Source of the DNA: Corynebacterium choanae
GTDB taxonomy: Bacteria; Actinomycetota; Actinomycetes; Mycobacteriales; Mycobacteriaceae
Length of the DNA: 64,000 nucleotides
NCBI RefSeq assembly: GCF_003813965.1
Contig: NZ_CP033896.1
Span: 2,922,774 to 2,986,773, forward strand
Direction: 5' to 3'
This document shows, piece after piece, positions 18,708 through 26,725 of this stretch (position 1 is its first letter; every line of letters starts with the position of its first letter). The translations under genes were made by a program, and so were the position numbers. The notes below the pieces were generated by a model. The model had not been told where the DNA came from and searched no databases. It saw only the letters and a list, made by a program, of their open reading frames with translations.

Positions 18708-20279
18708 ATGTCCGGCTCAATGCCAACTGTGCTCGAGAATATTGTTGCCGCCCGCCGAGGCCATTTGGCCGGCATTGCGGATCAGCTTCAGGGCGTTGAC
18801 CTGCAGGCACTCCCACGCAGCACCCGGTCACTCTACGACTCACTGCGTCAATCAGACCAGCACAGTTTCTTGTCTAGCGAGGGCACAGCAACCGGTGCGC
18901 CGCAAGATGCTTCCACCCAATCGGATCGCCTGCCGCGCGGCAATATGCAATTCATTATGGAATGTAAGTCGGCATCGCCCTCCTTAGGTATGATCCGCGA
19001 ACATTACCAACCCGGCGATATTGCCCGTATTTACTCCCGCTATGCGGCAGGTATCTCAGTGCTGTGCGAGCCGGAACGGTTCGGCGGCTCCTATGATCAT
19101 TTGGCGACCGTTGCCGCATCGACGCATCTTCCAGTCTTGTGCAAAGACTTTATTATCGACGAAATCCAGGTTTATGCGGCACGCTACTTTGGTGCGGATG
19201 CTATTTTGCTCATGCTTTCCGTGCTCGACGACGACACCTACCGTCGGCTCGCTGATCTTGCCGCAACCCTGGGGCTCGATGTGCTCACTGAGGTAGTCGA
19301 CGAAGCGGAAGTTGCCCGCGCCACCGCTTTAGGCGCAAAGATTTTCGGTATTAATCATCGCAATTTGCATGACCTGTCGATTGACCTGGGCCGGTCAGCA
19401 CGGCTCGCCCCACTGTGTCCGCCGGATGCGGTAGTGGTGGCCGAGTCTGGTATCCGGAACCATGATCATGTGCAGCAGCTTGCCGCACCGGTGAATGGTT
19501 TTCTGGTGGGAAGCCAACTCACCGGCGAGCCTGATGTGGATCACGCCTGTCGCGCCTTGGTGTTCGGCGAGCACAAAGTGTGTGGTTTGACCAGTGGATC
19601 TATGGCGCAAGCTGCTCGCGCCGCGGGTGCCGTCTACGGGGGGCTCATTGTGGAGCCTGCATCGCCAAGGGCTGTGTCTCGTGACCAAGCAACAGCAATT
19701 ATGGGTGCGGAACCAAATTTGCACTATGTTGCAGTGACTCGTCAGCCCAGTGGTTGGGCTGACGTCCTGCCAGCCGGGGTGCACGCCATCCAAATCCACA
19801 GCCCACTTGGGACACCTGCCGAAGAGCGGGAACTTGTGCAGGCCGCCCGGAAGGAACTCGCCCGTTGCACTGCATCGCAGAATGCTTCCCAATCTGGTGA
19901 GGCCACCAATAATCCCGACACCACCATTGCTGTGTGGCGGGCGTTACCGATGAATGATCCTGCCGCGGCAGCAATTGCCACCATGCTGGTGGAAGAGTCG
20001 TTAGTGGACATGCTGGTGCTGGACTCCGGGCAGGGTGGTACCGGCACCGCCTTTGACTGGAATACCATTCCGGACTCGGTGAAATCACACTCGCTCTTAG
20101 CCGGTGGAATTGGGTTGGAGAATCTTCGCGAAGCGCTGGCAATTGGGTGCCGGGGTGTCGACTTAAATTCCGGTATGGAATATGGCGCTGCCGCCGGGGA
20201 GCATCGCTATGCGAAAGATCCCGGCAAGCTCCTTAGAGCATTTAGCGTTATTCGCCGGTTCCACCCAAGCGCTCAGTAG
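18708..20279 (+). CDS. trpCF: Bifunctional indole-3-glycerol phosphate synthase / phosphoribosylanthranilate isomerase
   Basis: 523 residues made of two TIM barrels. The first is indole-glycerol-phosphate synthase: ECKSASPS (85-92), LCKDFIID (from 144), INHRNL and AESGI (245-249). The second is the isomerase TrpF: KVCGLT (290-295), VLDSGQGGTGTAFDW and LAGGIGLENL. Together they catalyse steps three and four of tryptophan synthesis. ATG 18708 has AAAGGA nine bases upstream; a GTG/ATG 17 codons earlier lacks this. Fusion of these domains is common (E. coli TrpCF, C. glutamicum TrpCF). Unlike the usual contiguous operon, it is preceded by a terminator and followed by a parS-bearing spacer and an inverted trpBA. 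Confidence 0.96.
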   Translation: MSGSMPTVLENIVAARRGHLAGIADQLQGVDLQALPRSTRSLYDSLRQSDQHSFLSSEGTATGAPQDASTQSDRLPRGNMQFIMECKSASPSLGMIREHYQPGDIARIYSRYAAGISVLCEPERFGGSYDHLATVAASTHLPVLCKDFIIDEIQVYAARYFGADAILLMLSVLDDDTYRRLADLAATLGLDVLTEVVDEAEVARATALGAKIFGINHRNLHDLSIDLGRSARLAPLCPPDAVVVAESGIRNHDHVQQLAAPVNGFLVGSQLTGEPDVDHACRALVFGEHKVCGLTSGSMAQAARAAGAVYGGLIVEPASPRAVSRDQATAIMGAEPNLHYVAVTRQPSGWADVLPAGVHAIQIHSPLGTPAEERELVQAARKELARCTASQNASQSGEATNNPDTTIAVWRALPMNDPAAAAIATMLVEESLVDMLVLDSGQGGTGTAFDWNTIPDSVKSHSLLAGGIGLENLREALAIGCRGVDLNSGMEYGAAAGEHRYAKDPGKLLRAFSVIRRFHPSAQ

Positions 20280-20290
20280 GCTGAACCTTC

Positions 20291-20314
20291 CCACTCCGCG
20301 GGGGAGGGGAGTGG
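20291..20314. repeat. G-rich-loop hairpin, member 1
   Basis: CCACTCC (20291-20297) and GGAGTGG (20308-20314) enclose a G-rich loop. The same design recurs at 25164-25185 and 30185-30215, each time in the vicinity of a parS site. Confidence 0.45.
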
Positions 20315-20420
20315 TTGGCCTAGCCCACCCGAACCCATAGCGGTTGCTCCACGAACTCCCTTAGCCTGTTCTCCTGAGCTCCCTGTCCGTACGTTCCTAG
20401 CCAACCAATCCGGGGTGCGA

Positions 20421-20436
20421 TGTTTCACGTGAAACA
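20421..20436. promoter_or_regulatory. parS: parS site 1, exact; centre of a 36-bp palindrome
   Basis: TGTTTCACGTGAAACA, the canonical chromosomal ParB-binding palindrome. The symmetry extends perfectly to 20411-20446, so the site could also form a cruciform or a hairpin in RNA at the end of trpCF transcripts. Confidence 0.95.
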
Positions 20437-20822
20437 TCGCACCCCGCCGTCTTTCGCGCCACCTGCCATAGGTGGCAGGTGGCAAGAGATGCGGTGGAGG
20501 TACAGACGTAGAGTGCAGCCACAGGGCAGTATTGCGCTGCCGCATTCATCCAGGATTTCGCTTCTTCCATGCTTCGTTGGCTCACAGTGATCCGCACAAT
20601 TGGCACAATATATGGGGTTTGACGCTGTTTACCGCAGTGACACTGGTGCGGCGGTATCGGGCACCGATAGGCGACGAAAAAGGCATGACAGTTCTCCTGC
20701 CATGCCCATCTTCGCTTGGCCAAGACTGACGATGCTTCGCCGCCTTACATCGGTGCACTGTGCTCGTTGGCGCCCAGACGATCAACAGTAAAAATCACTC
20801 CCGCACAGTGGCGCAGTGCATA

Positions 20823-20910
20823 GCTTGGTTGATAGTCGGCGATGGTGATGCTTGGTAGATAGTCGGCGATGGTGATGCTTGGTAGATAGTCGGCGATGGT
20901 GATGCTTGGA
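20823..20910. repeat. 27-bp tandem repeat, three copies plus a partial
   Basis: Units start at 20823, 20850 and 20877, each 27 bp with core GATAGTCGGCGATGGTGATG; the first differs from the others at one position, and a 7-base partial unit follows at 20904. The array ends exactly at the start codon of the ABC-F pseudogene. 27 is a multiple of three, but no coding function is evident. Confidence 0.85.
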
Positions 20911-21526
20911 TGAGTGTAGACCTACACGGGGTAGCTTTCGGATATGGTCGCAGACAATACTGTCGAAGGTGACGCTGCAAAGCCGGAACTAGTGAGCGGA
21001 TGTGTCTAGTTGACCCCAATGGCAGTGGCAAAACCACATTGATACAACTCGTGAGCGGCCAGCTCAACCCGGCAGATGTCGAATTGTTCACCGCTGATCA
21101 TTTGCTCATTACTGGCGGCAATGATGCTGGCAAAACCACCCTGGTGGAATGGATTGCGGCGAGCGTCCCACCTAGTACCGACGCCCACGGTGCAATGACT
21201 GCGCCCGGCACTGTAGGGTTTTGCCTCCAATCCCTCCATAACCGGAATTCCCCGGTGACCGATACCGTGCTTGGCGACACAGGGAAAGGGTGGATTTATC
21301 CGCGACTGTTTCAGCAACCACTGCGGGGACTCTCGGACGGCAATCGTCGACGCATGATGCTTGCTGCTGCCTCTGCCAATAATCCGACAATCGTCATCAT
21401 CGATGCACCGACGAACTACTTGATGTGGAGACCGATAAGCAACTGGAGGTCGCACTGCGCATTTGGCCAGCACTCTTTATCCTAACGCCCCATGACCAGT
21501 GGCTTATCGACCACTGGGAGGGCTAA
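20910..21526 (+). pseudogene. Decayed ABC-F type ATPase
   Basis: The pieces of an ABC-F protein occur in the right order but in different frames. ATG 20910 starts MSVDLHGVAFGYGRR, the usual N-terminus. After a frameshift come ILSKVTLQ and then LVDPNGSGKTTLIQLVSGQL, the first Walker A. That runs directly into LLITGGNDAGKTTLVEW, the Walker A of the second domain, so several hundred residues are missing. GLSDGNRRRMMLAAASANNP and IDAPTNYL, a signature and Walker B, follow. One base is then lost near 21421, and the tail DVETDKQLEVALRIWPALFI plus LTPHDQWLIDHWEG continues in another frame to 21526. At least three frameshifts and a large deletion rule out function. Confidence 0.85.
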
Positions 21527-21584
21527 ACATTACACCTCACCGCAGTCGAGCAATCGTCCGCCGACGCAACACTGTGAGATGCTT

Positions 21585-21600
21585 TGTTTCACGTGAAACA
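21585..21600. promoter_or_regulatory. parS: parS site 2, exact
   Basis: TGTTTCACGTGAAACA, 59 bases after the ABC-F pseudogene. Flanking symmetry continues for several bases with one mismatch. Confidence 0.95.
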
Positions 21601-21665
21601 AGGCATGTTCCGGCATTGCCACAGGCTTCCGCCCGGGAAGTAATGCACAGCACAAAGCGGGGCAT

Positions 21666-21681
21666 TGTTTCACGTGAAACA
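21666..21681. promoter_or_regulatory. parS: parS site 3, exact; centre of a 34-bp palindrome
   Basis: TGTTTCACGTGAAACA, 81 bases from site 2. Perfect symmetry runs from 21657 to 21690 with GC-rich outer arms. It lies about 110 bases beyond the trpA stop and may also act as a transcription stop for trpBA. Confidence 0.95.
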
Positions 21682-21799
21682 ATGCCCCGCCGATGATGAA
21701 ATTGAGCAAACGCCTGCAGCAGGATCCGGATGCTTTCCCGCGAGCAGGATTATCCGATCTGACTTCGAACAAAGCCCGTAACCGCGCTGGACGTTGACC

Positions 21800-22642
21800 C
21801 TAATTACGCCGCGTCGCGGCTTTCATCGCTTGCACGAAGCTGGTGAGTTCATCGGTTAGGGCCTGCGGGTCAGCAACAGTACGAACAGCAGGATGTTCAC
21901 CGGTGAGATGCTTGCCAATAATCCGCACTATTGCCGAACCGCTGATAGCACCTGCAGCACCAGCCTCCACTGCATCGCGCACATGCTGCGGTGTGGAGAT
22001 ACCAAATCCCAACAGCGCCGGTGCACCCTGGAAACTGTGCAAATAGTCCACTAGTTCCCGCAGACCAGTGGTGGAAGCAGCGGTCTCCGCGCCGGTCACT
22101 CCGAGCCGGGATACGGCATAAATATAACCGGTGGAATGTGCTGCCACACTGGCAATAGTTGCCTCGCTGGCACTTGGGGGTGCGATGAAGATTTGATCGA
22201 TTCCGTGTGCATTAGCTGCCTGTTTAAATGGAGTACCTTCCCGCACCGGAATATCGGGGATGAGTACCGAGTCCGCGCCAACAGCGGCCAGGTCGGCATA
22301 GAACTCGTCCAATCCACGGCTGAACGGCACGTTGCCATAGATCAACAACCCAATGGGCAGATCAGGGTGGGCATCACGGATACGTTTCACTACGCTGAGT
22401 GCACCGCGGAGATCGACACCGGCATCCAATGCCCGAATGTGCGCCTCCTGAATGGTCGGTCCATCGGCAACCGGATCGGTGAAGGGGACACCGAGCTCTA
22501 ATGCATCAGCGCCGGCGGCAATAAGAGTTTCGATAATCTCGAAGCTGGTCTCTAAATCGGGATCACCGATCATGACGAAAGGAACAAATGCCCCTTCATT
22601 GCGGGCTTCAAGTTTGGCAAAGAGCGCGTCGTAACGGGTCAC
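21800..22642 (-). CDS. trpA: Tryptophan synthase alpha chain
   Basis: 280 residues, a TIM barrel that cleaves indole-3-glycerol phosphate to indole for TrpB. Catalytic Glu lies in [20 protein letters not shown], which also supplies the catalytic Asp. Further motifs are [44 protein letters not shown] and LLGFGIS. The GTG start (22640-22642) overlaps the trpB TGA by four bases (GTGA), giving translational coupling. It is on the minus strand, opposite to the other trp genes. Confidence 0.97.
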   Translation of the reverse strand: MTRYDALFAKLEARNEGAFVPFVMIGDPDLETSFEIIETLIAAGADALELGVPFTDPVADGPTIQEAHIRALDAGVDLRGALSVVKRIRDAHPDLPIGLLIYGNVPFSRGLDEFYADLAAVGADSVLIPDIPVREGTPFKQAANAHGIDQIFIAPPSASEATIASVAAHSTGYIYAVSRLGVTGAETAASTTGLRELVDYLHSFQGAPALLGFGISTPQHVRDAVEAGAAGAISGSAIVRIIGKHLTGEHPAVRTVADPQALTDELTSFVQAMKAATRRN

Positions 22643-23901
22643 TGGTCTTCCTCCAAGCGGTATTCCGGATGTTCTGCCAAGGTACGTCGAATGTGGTCGA
22701 CATCCTTATCGCCCCGCCCAGAGAGCGACACCAAGATCACTGTTTCCTGCTTCTTACGTTCAGCTTCTTCCGCTTCTTTTAACGCATATGCCAGTGCGTG
22801 GGAGGATTCCAACGCCGGTATGATCCCCTCATGGCGGCTGAGCAACTGGAAGGCTGCAAGCGCCTCACCATCGGTAATACCGACATAACTGGCTCGTCCG
22901 GAATCATGCAGATAGGCGTGCTGTGGCCCCACACCGGGGTAATCCAGACCGGCAGAGATCGAGTAAGATTCTTCAACCTGACCGGCATCGGTGCGCATGA
23001 GATAGGAATGTGTGCCGTGCAAAATACCGAGTTTACCCGCATAAATAGGGGCACCATGATGGCCTGAATCCAGCCCCTCACCGGCAGGCTCAACACCCAC
23101 GAGGCGAACATCCTCTTCATCGATGAAGTCGGCGAACATACCAATGGCATTTGATCCGCCACCGACGCATGCAGTAACCACATCTGGGAGGCGACCAATC
23201 CGCTCCAACATTTGCGCTTTCGCCTCCTCCGAGATCACCCGGTGGAATTCACGCACAATCGTTGGAAATGGATGCGGTCCTGCCGCAGTACCAAGCAAGT
23301 AATGGGATTCATGGAACGAAGCAGTCCAATCTCGAAGCGCTTCGTTAACCGCCTCTTTCAGCGTGCCACGGCCGGCGTGTACCGGAATAACCTTGGCACC
23401 CATGAGCTCCATGCGGTACACATTCGGTTGTTGCCGACGTACGTCCTCCGCACCCATGTACACAACACATTCCAGGCCAAGCAAGGCGCAGGCTAGCGCG
23501 GTTGCTGTACCGTGCTGGCCGGCACCAGTTTCGGCGATAATCCGGGTCTTACCCATTCGCTTCGCCAATAATGCTTGCCCAATGACCTGATTGGTTTTAT
23601 GGGCGCCACCGTGGACAAGATCTTCACGCTTCAGGAAAATTCGCGCATAGCCGCGTCCCTTGCCCGGCAATGGAAGATTTGAGCATTCGGTTAGGGGAGT
23701 GGGACGTCCAAGATAGTCCTGCAAATAACGGCGAAGTTCTGCCTTGAACTCCTCGTCGGCCATTGCCTCGACAAAGGCGCGCTCGAGCTGGTCAAGTGCC
23801 GGAATAAGAAGCTCTGGGACATATTGTCCGCCAAACTTGCCAAAATACGCCGGCAACAGCGTCGACCCGCCACTGGTATCAGGTGTGTTGTTGTCGTTCA
23901 T
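22639..23901 (-). CDS. trpB: Tryptophan synthase beta chain
   Basis: 420 residues. This PLP enzyme condenses indole with serine to make tryptophan. PLP-binding Lys is in [50 protein letters not shown] and GVEPAGEG are conserved. ATG 23901 begins [13 protein letters not shown] and homology starts shortly after at [16 protein letters not shown]; an in-frame ATG 82 codons upstream adds unrelated sequence. The ribosome site is weak (GAGAAAA). With trpA it forms a two-gene unit transcribed towards trpCF. No Trp-rich leader was found upstream, so how the unit is regulated is open. Confidence 0.97.
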   Translation of the reverse strand: MNDNNTPDTSGGSTLLPAYFGKFGGQYVPELLIPALDQLERAFVEAMADEEFKAELRRYLQDYLGRPTPLTECSNLPLPGKGRGYARIFLKREDLVHGGAHKTNQVIGQALLAKRMGKTRIIAETGAGQHGTATALACALLGLECVVYMGAEDVRRQQPNVYRMELMGAKVIPVHAGRGTLKEAVNEALRDWTASFHESHYLLGTAAGPHPFPTIVREFHRVISEEAKAQMLERIGRLPDVVTACVGGGSNAIGMFADFIDEEDVRLVGVEPAGEGLDSGHHGAPIYAGKLGILHGTHSYLMRTDAGQVEESYSISAGLDYPGVGPQHAYLHDSGRASYVGITDGEALAAFQLLSRHEGIIPALESSHALAYALKEAEEAERKKQETVILVSLSGRGDKDVDHIRRTLAEHPEYRLEEDQ

Positions 23902-25163
23902 CACAATTTTTCTCGTGTTGTTTTTTTCGTGCCGTGCACGCACACAGTCCAGCTTATGAGATTGAATGCCATGCACATCGGTGCGTACCAGCCTACAGCA
24001 CCCTGCAACCACCCCAATGCATCCCCAGCATGCAACATTGCCCTCACACGCCACCGTCCCAGCATCCGGACAACTGTATCTTTCCGAAAGAAACAGTGAA
24101 CAGGAATAGAAACGGTGGATACGCAAACCTACAAGCGGTTCCAGCATTACACAAATATACCCAACCCCATCCGCACTAGAAGGTCACAGTGACATATTTA
24201 GCTTTCCTATGAGGTGGGCAAAAATTCGGCCGAAAGTCGGCTGTTGCCGTGTATGAGCGCAAGCATCGCCAAACCTGCCCACTCTCTACACGCGCCGGAA
24301 GCCGAGTCTTGGCGTCGCGACAAAATACAGCGAACCACTAAAGCAGCGTGGGGAGCCAGCCCTCGGTTCACCTTTTCGCGTTTAACGGTAACCAATAGCT
24401 ATAAATTGCAGGGTAAAATAACCCACTCAACAAAGTGCGCGCGATACATTTTCACAAAAGCGAAGCGCGGTGAACCTCTGCCGAACCTCAACACGCAATG
24501 CAGTATTGCGAACTGCTATCACCCTTCGACGGAAGGCTCATCACACGTTTTGCAATAGGTACCCATGAAAACCTTTCAACAATCCGCACCGCCCCTTCAG
24601 TGGAACACTCCACACCCCTTCTTGGGAAAGCTAGCGGTCATTGCAAATGACATCACATGTGCCAAAAAAATCAAGACATGCCGTGCCCGCAATGTGGCTA
24701 GCTACAGTCACAAGTTGGTTCGTTACCGCCAATCCAACCACCGAAAAGCCGGACAACCATCGCCGCGGCTACCTTCATCCCGCAAACCGCAAATTGATTC
24801 CTCCTGACTTGCTCAATGAGAGTTCTGTGTCGCAGGCATTGCTGATACGACAGTCTCCCATCTCTTCAAAGCCCATAACCGATCAACTCCTAACATCCCT
24901 TACGTGAAAACAGTTGGCAGGCAATTACGGCGGAAGCGAGTTTTCTCACCCAATTGTCGTTGGATGCCTGTAAAGGACAGGCGCTCCCGCGCGCTCCTGT
25001 CCCAGGCTGGTTTACTCAATCCGCGGCTGCAAAATGGTTGATCTATGCCGCAAGAATTGATTATCCAACCTAATTCGTTGCAGCACAGCGTTCGCACGCA
25101 CCTGATCGGATTCGCGTCTAGATTCCGCCAGCTGCTGCTCTACTCGTCAGTCACATACTGTCC

Positions 25164-25185
25164 ACCGCTGGGGTAGGGGAGCGGT
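25164..25185. repeat. G-rich-loop hairpin, member 2
   Basis: ACCGCT (25164-25169) and AGCGGT (25180-25185) flank the loop GGGGTAGGGG exactly. It lies 34 bases before parS site 4. Confidence 0.5.
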
Positions 25186-25218
25186 TTAACGGCGCAATAA
25201 CGCGGCAAAAGTGGGTTG

Positions 25219-25234
25219 TGTTTCACGTGAAACA
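25219..25234. promoter_or_regulatory. parS: parS site 4, exact
   Basis: TGTTTCACGTGAAACA in non-coding DNA. Confidence 0.95.
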
Positions 25235-25539
25235 ATCACCGGTTCGCGTCAAGTAAGCCCAACGACCCGCACCATTCCTTGATTGGCGAAGCGGTAAAAC
25301 AATCGCTAAAGTCTCTTCAATTCAAGGGTAAGTCCTCGGTAGCGTCAGATTATTCGTGCGAGGTATTCACCGCCTTGTGGACTCCGATGGGCGCAAGGTG
25401 ATGGAGTGATTGGGGGTTGCATCGCAACACCATTGGACAACTCGGGACGATGCGTCGACGACCAGCGTGCGACGCAACAGCCGGAAGGTCTGCAGTCCGC
25501 CGCTTCAATACAGTGCTTCCAGCGCCCTTACCGCCACAA

Positions 25540-25555
25540 TGTTTCACGTGGAACA
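25540..25555. promoter_or_regulatory. parS: parS site 5, one mismatch
   Basis: TGTTTCACGTGGAACA; one base differs from the palindrome in the right half-site. Binding may be weaker. Confidence 0.75.
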
Positions 25556-26543
25556 AGCAACAATCACTGTTCTACGAAGCGAACACAACAGGTGTGAAGC
25601 ATTATCGTTGCTGGAGAATCAGACCCGATGTTCTCAGTGCTCTTCATCGCAAGAATGCCTGTGGGCAAGGTGAGTCCACGATTCCCATCGAAAGTCACCG
25701 GACACAGCTACAACAGGAAAATGACCCATCGACTCCAGGCTCTGAATCGGCTCCCACCGCAGCAGCACATCCTTCAAGCAGCGCCTGCCTTGGTAGTCGT
25801 TTTGCGCTAAGAGGCTGGCCAAATTGCAACCGATTTGGCAACCTTCCAACCTTGTTCATCACTCCCAACTGCGTGGATTAGTCGCAGTTGGTCGCTGCCT
25901 CAAACCGACACATGACTGGAAACCACTATCCTTGGCAACCGGGTGCACAGTCGTAAGCCCTCATTGCCACAGCCCACCCTGACCTCATACTGTCAGGGAT
26001 TGATTCCCCAGGGGACTTTAGCCGCGTTAAGCCAAGTCCCCTCAGCCCTTATCCCACCGCCACGCATCGCTCTTATCGCAGCTGACATCCCTTCTAATGT
26101 CCCAAATACAGCTCCCGTAGCCCCGATTACTACCAGGAGGGCTCGTGAGCGTTTCAGAGCGTTGTAGAGCGCCTATCTCGGTCTTTGAACGAGCTTTTGG
26201 TGCCAACCCAGGACAAGCTACTGCAGCATCTCCATCCAGCTGCTGCGTCGCGATATGACGTTCTGCCAAACCGTGTTGCAATCGATGAATTCACCAAGCG
26301 ATGTAGCTTGCTGCTCGAAGCATTCCTATTGGCATCGGAAGGTTGAGATCCCTGCCTGTATGTGAGTGGTGACTAGACACCATATCCAGGCGAAGCCAGG
26401 GAGGAACGTCAGACACCGCTACGCCAAGCCCACTGTGCGTTTATCAAAGTCGGTCAATCAACCATTCTTGTGGCGGCCAAGATGCCTCGTTCTTCAACTC
26501 ACGTCCCGCAAATGCACTTGTGCGGACTTCGTTTGGCCGGATG

Positions 26544-26559
26544 TGTTTCACGTGAAACA
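26544..26559. promoter_or_regulatory. parS: parS site 6, exact
   Basis: TGTTTCACGTGAAACA, about 90 bases to the left of the mmpL terminator. Confidence 0.95.
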
Positions 26560-26646
26560 TCCTTCCCGGTGGGGTGAGCGGGCTGCCTGATCACCACCGA
26601 AAAGTAGGTCGCTGCAAACAGCGGGAGTATAGGCCGCGAAATAGAA

Positions 26647-26675
26647 AACCCCCAGTTCGTGAAGAACTGGGGGTT
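26647..26675 (-). terminator. Rho-independent terminator of mmpL
   Basis: A perfect 12-bp stem (26647-26658 with 26664-26675), 5-base loop, and TTTTC on the minus strand, 51 bases past the mmpL stop. Confidence 0.9.
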
Positions 26676-26725
26676 GCAGTCATCCATCGTACAAACATGA
26701 CGTCATCATGTGAGCGATTTGTTGG

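Larger units (their letters stand above)
20280..20909. other. Spacer after trpCF with G-rich hairpin, parS and tandem repeat
   Basis: Non-coding as far as I can see. It contains a hairpin at 20291-20314, the 36-bp palindrome around the parS site at 20421, and a 27-bp tandem repeat at 20823-20910. Confidence 0.5.
23902..26725. other. Gene-poor region with parS sites 4-6
   Basis: 2.8 kb with no frame that I would call a gene: several frames of 60-150 codons exist but none shows a recognisable motif or a good ribosome site. It contains three parS sites (25219, 25540, 26544), a G-rich hairpin (25164) and the mmpL terminator (26647-26675). A start-less + frame at about 26171-26345 ends in NRVAIDEFTKRCSLLLEAFL and may be the remnant of some gene. 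Overall it looks like eroded DNA. Confidence 0.55.

Noticed and set aside
26150..26345. Transposase remnant
   Set aside because: A start-less frame contains RVAIDEFTKRCS, faintly like an ISL3-type segment, but no inverted repeats, target duplication or other transposase motifs were found.
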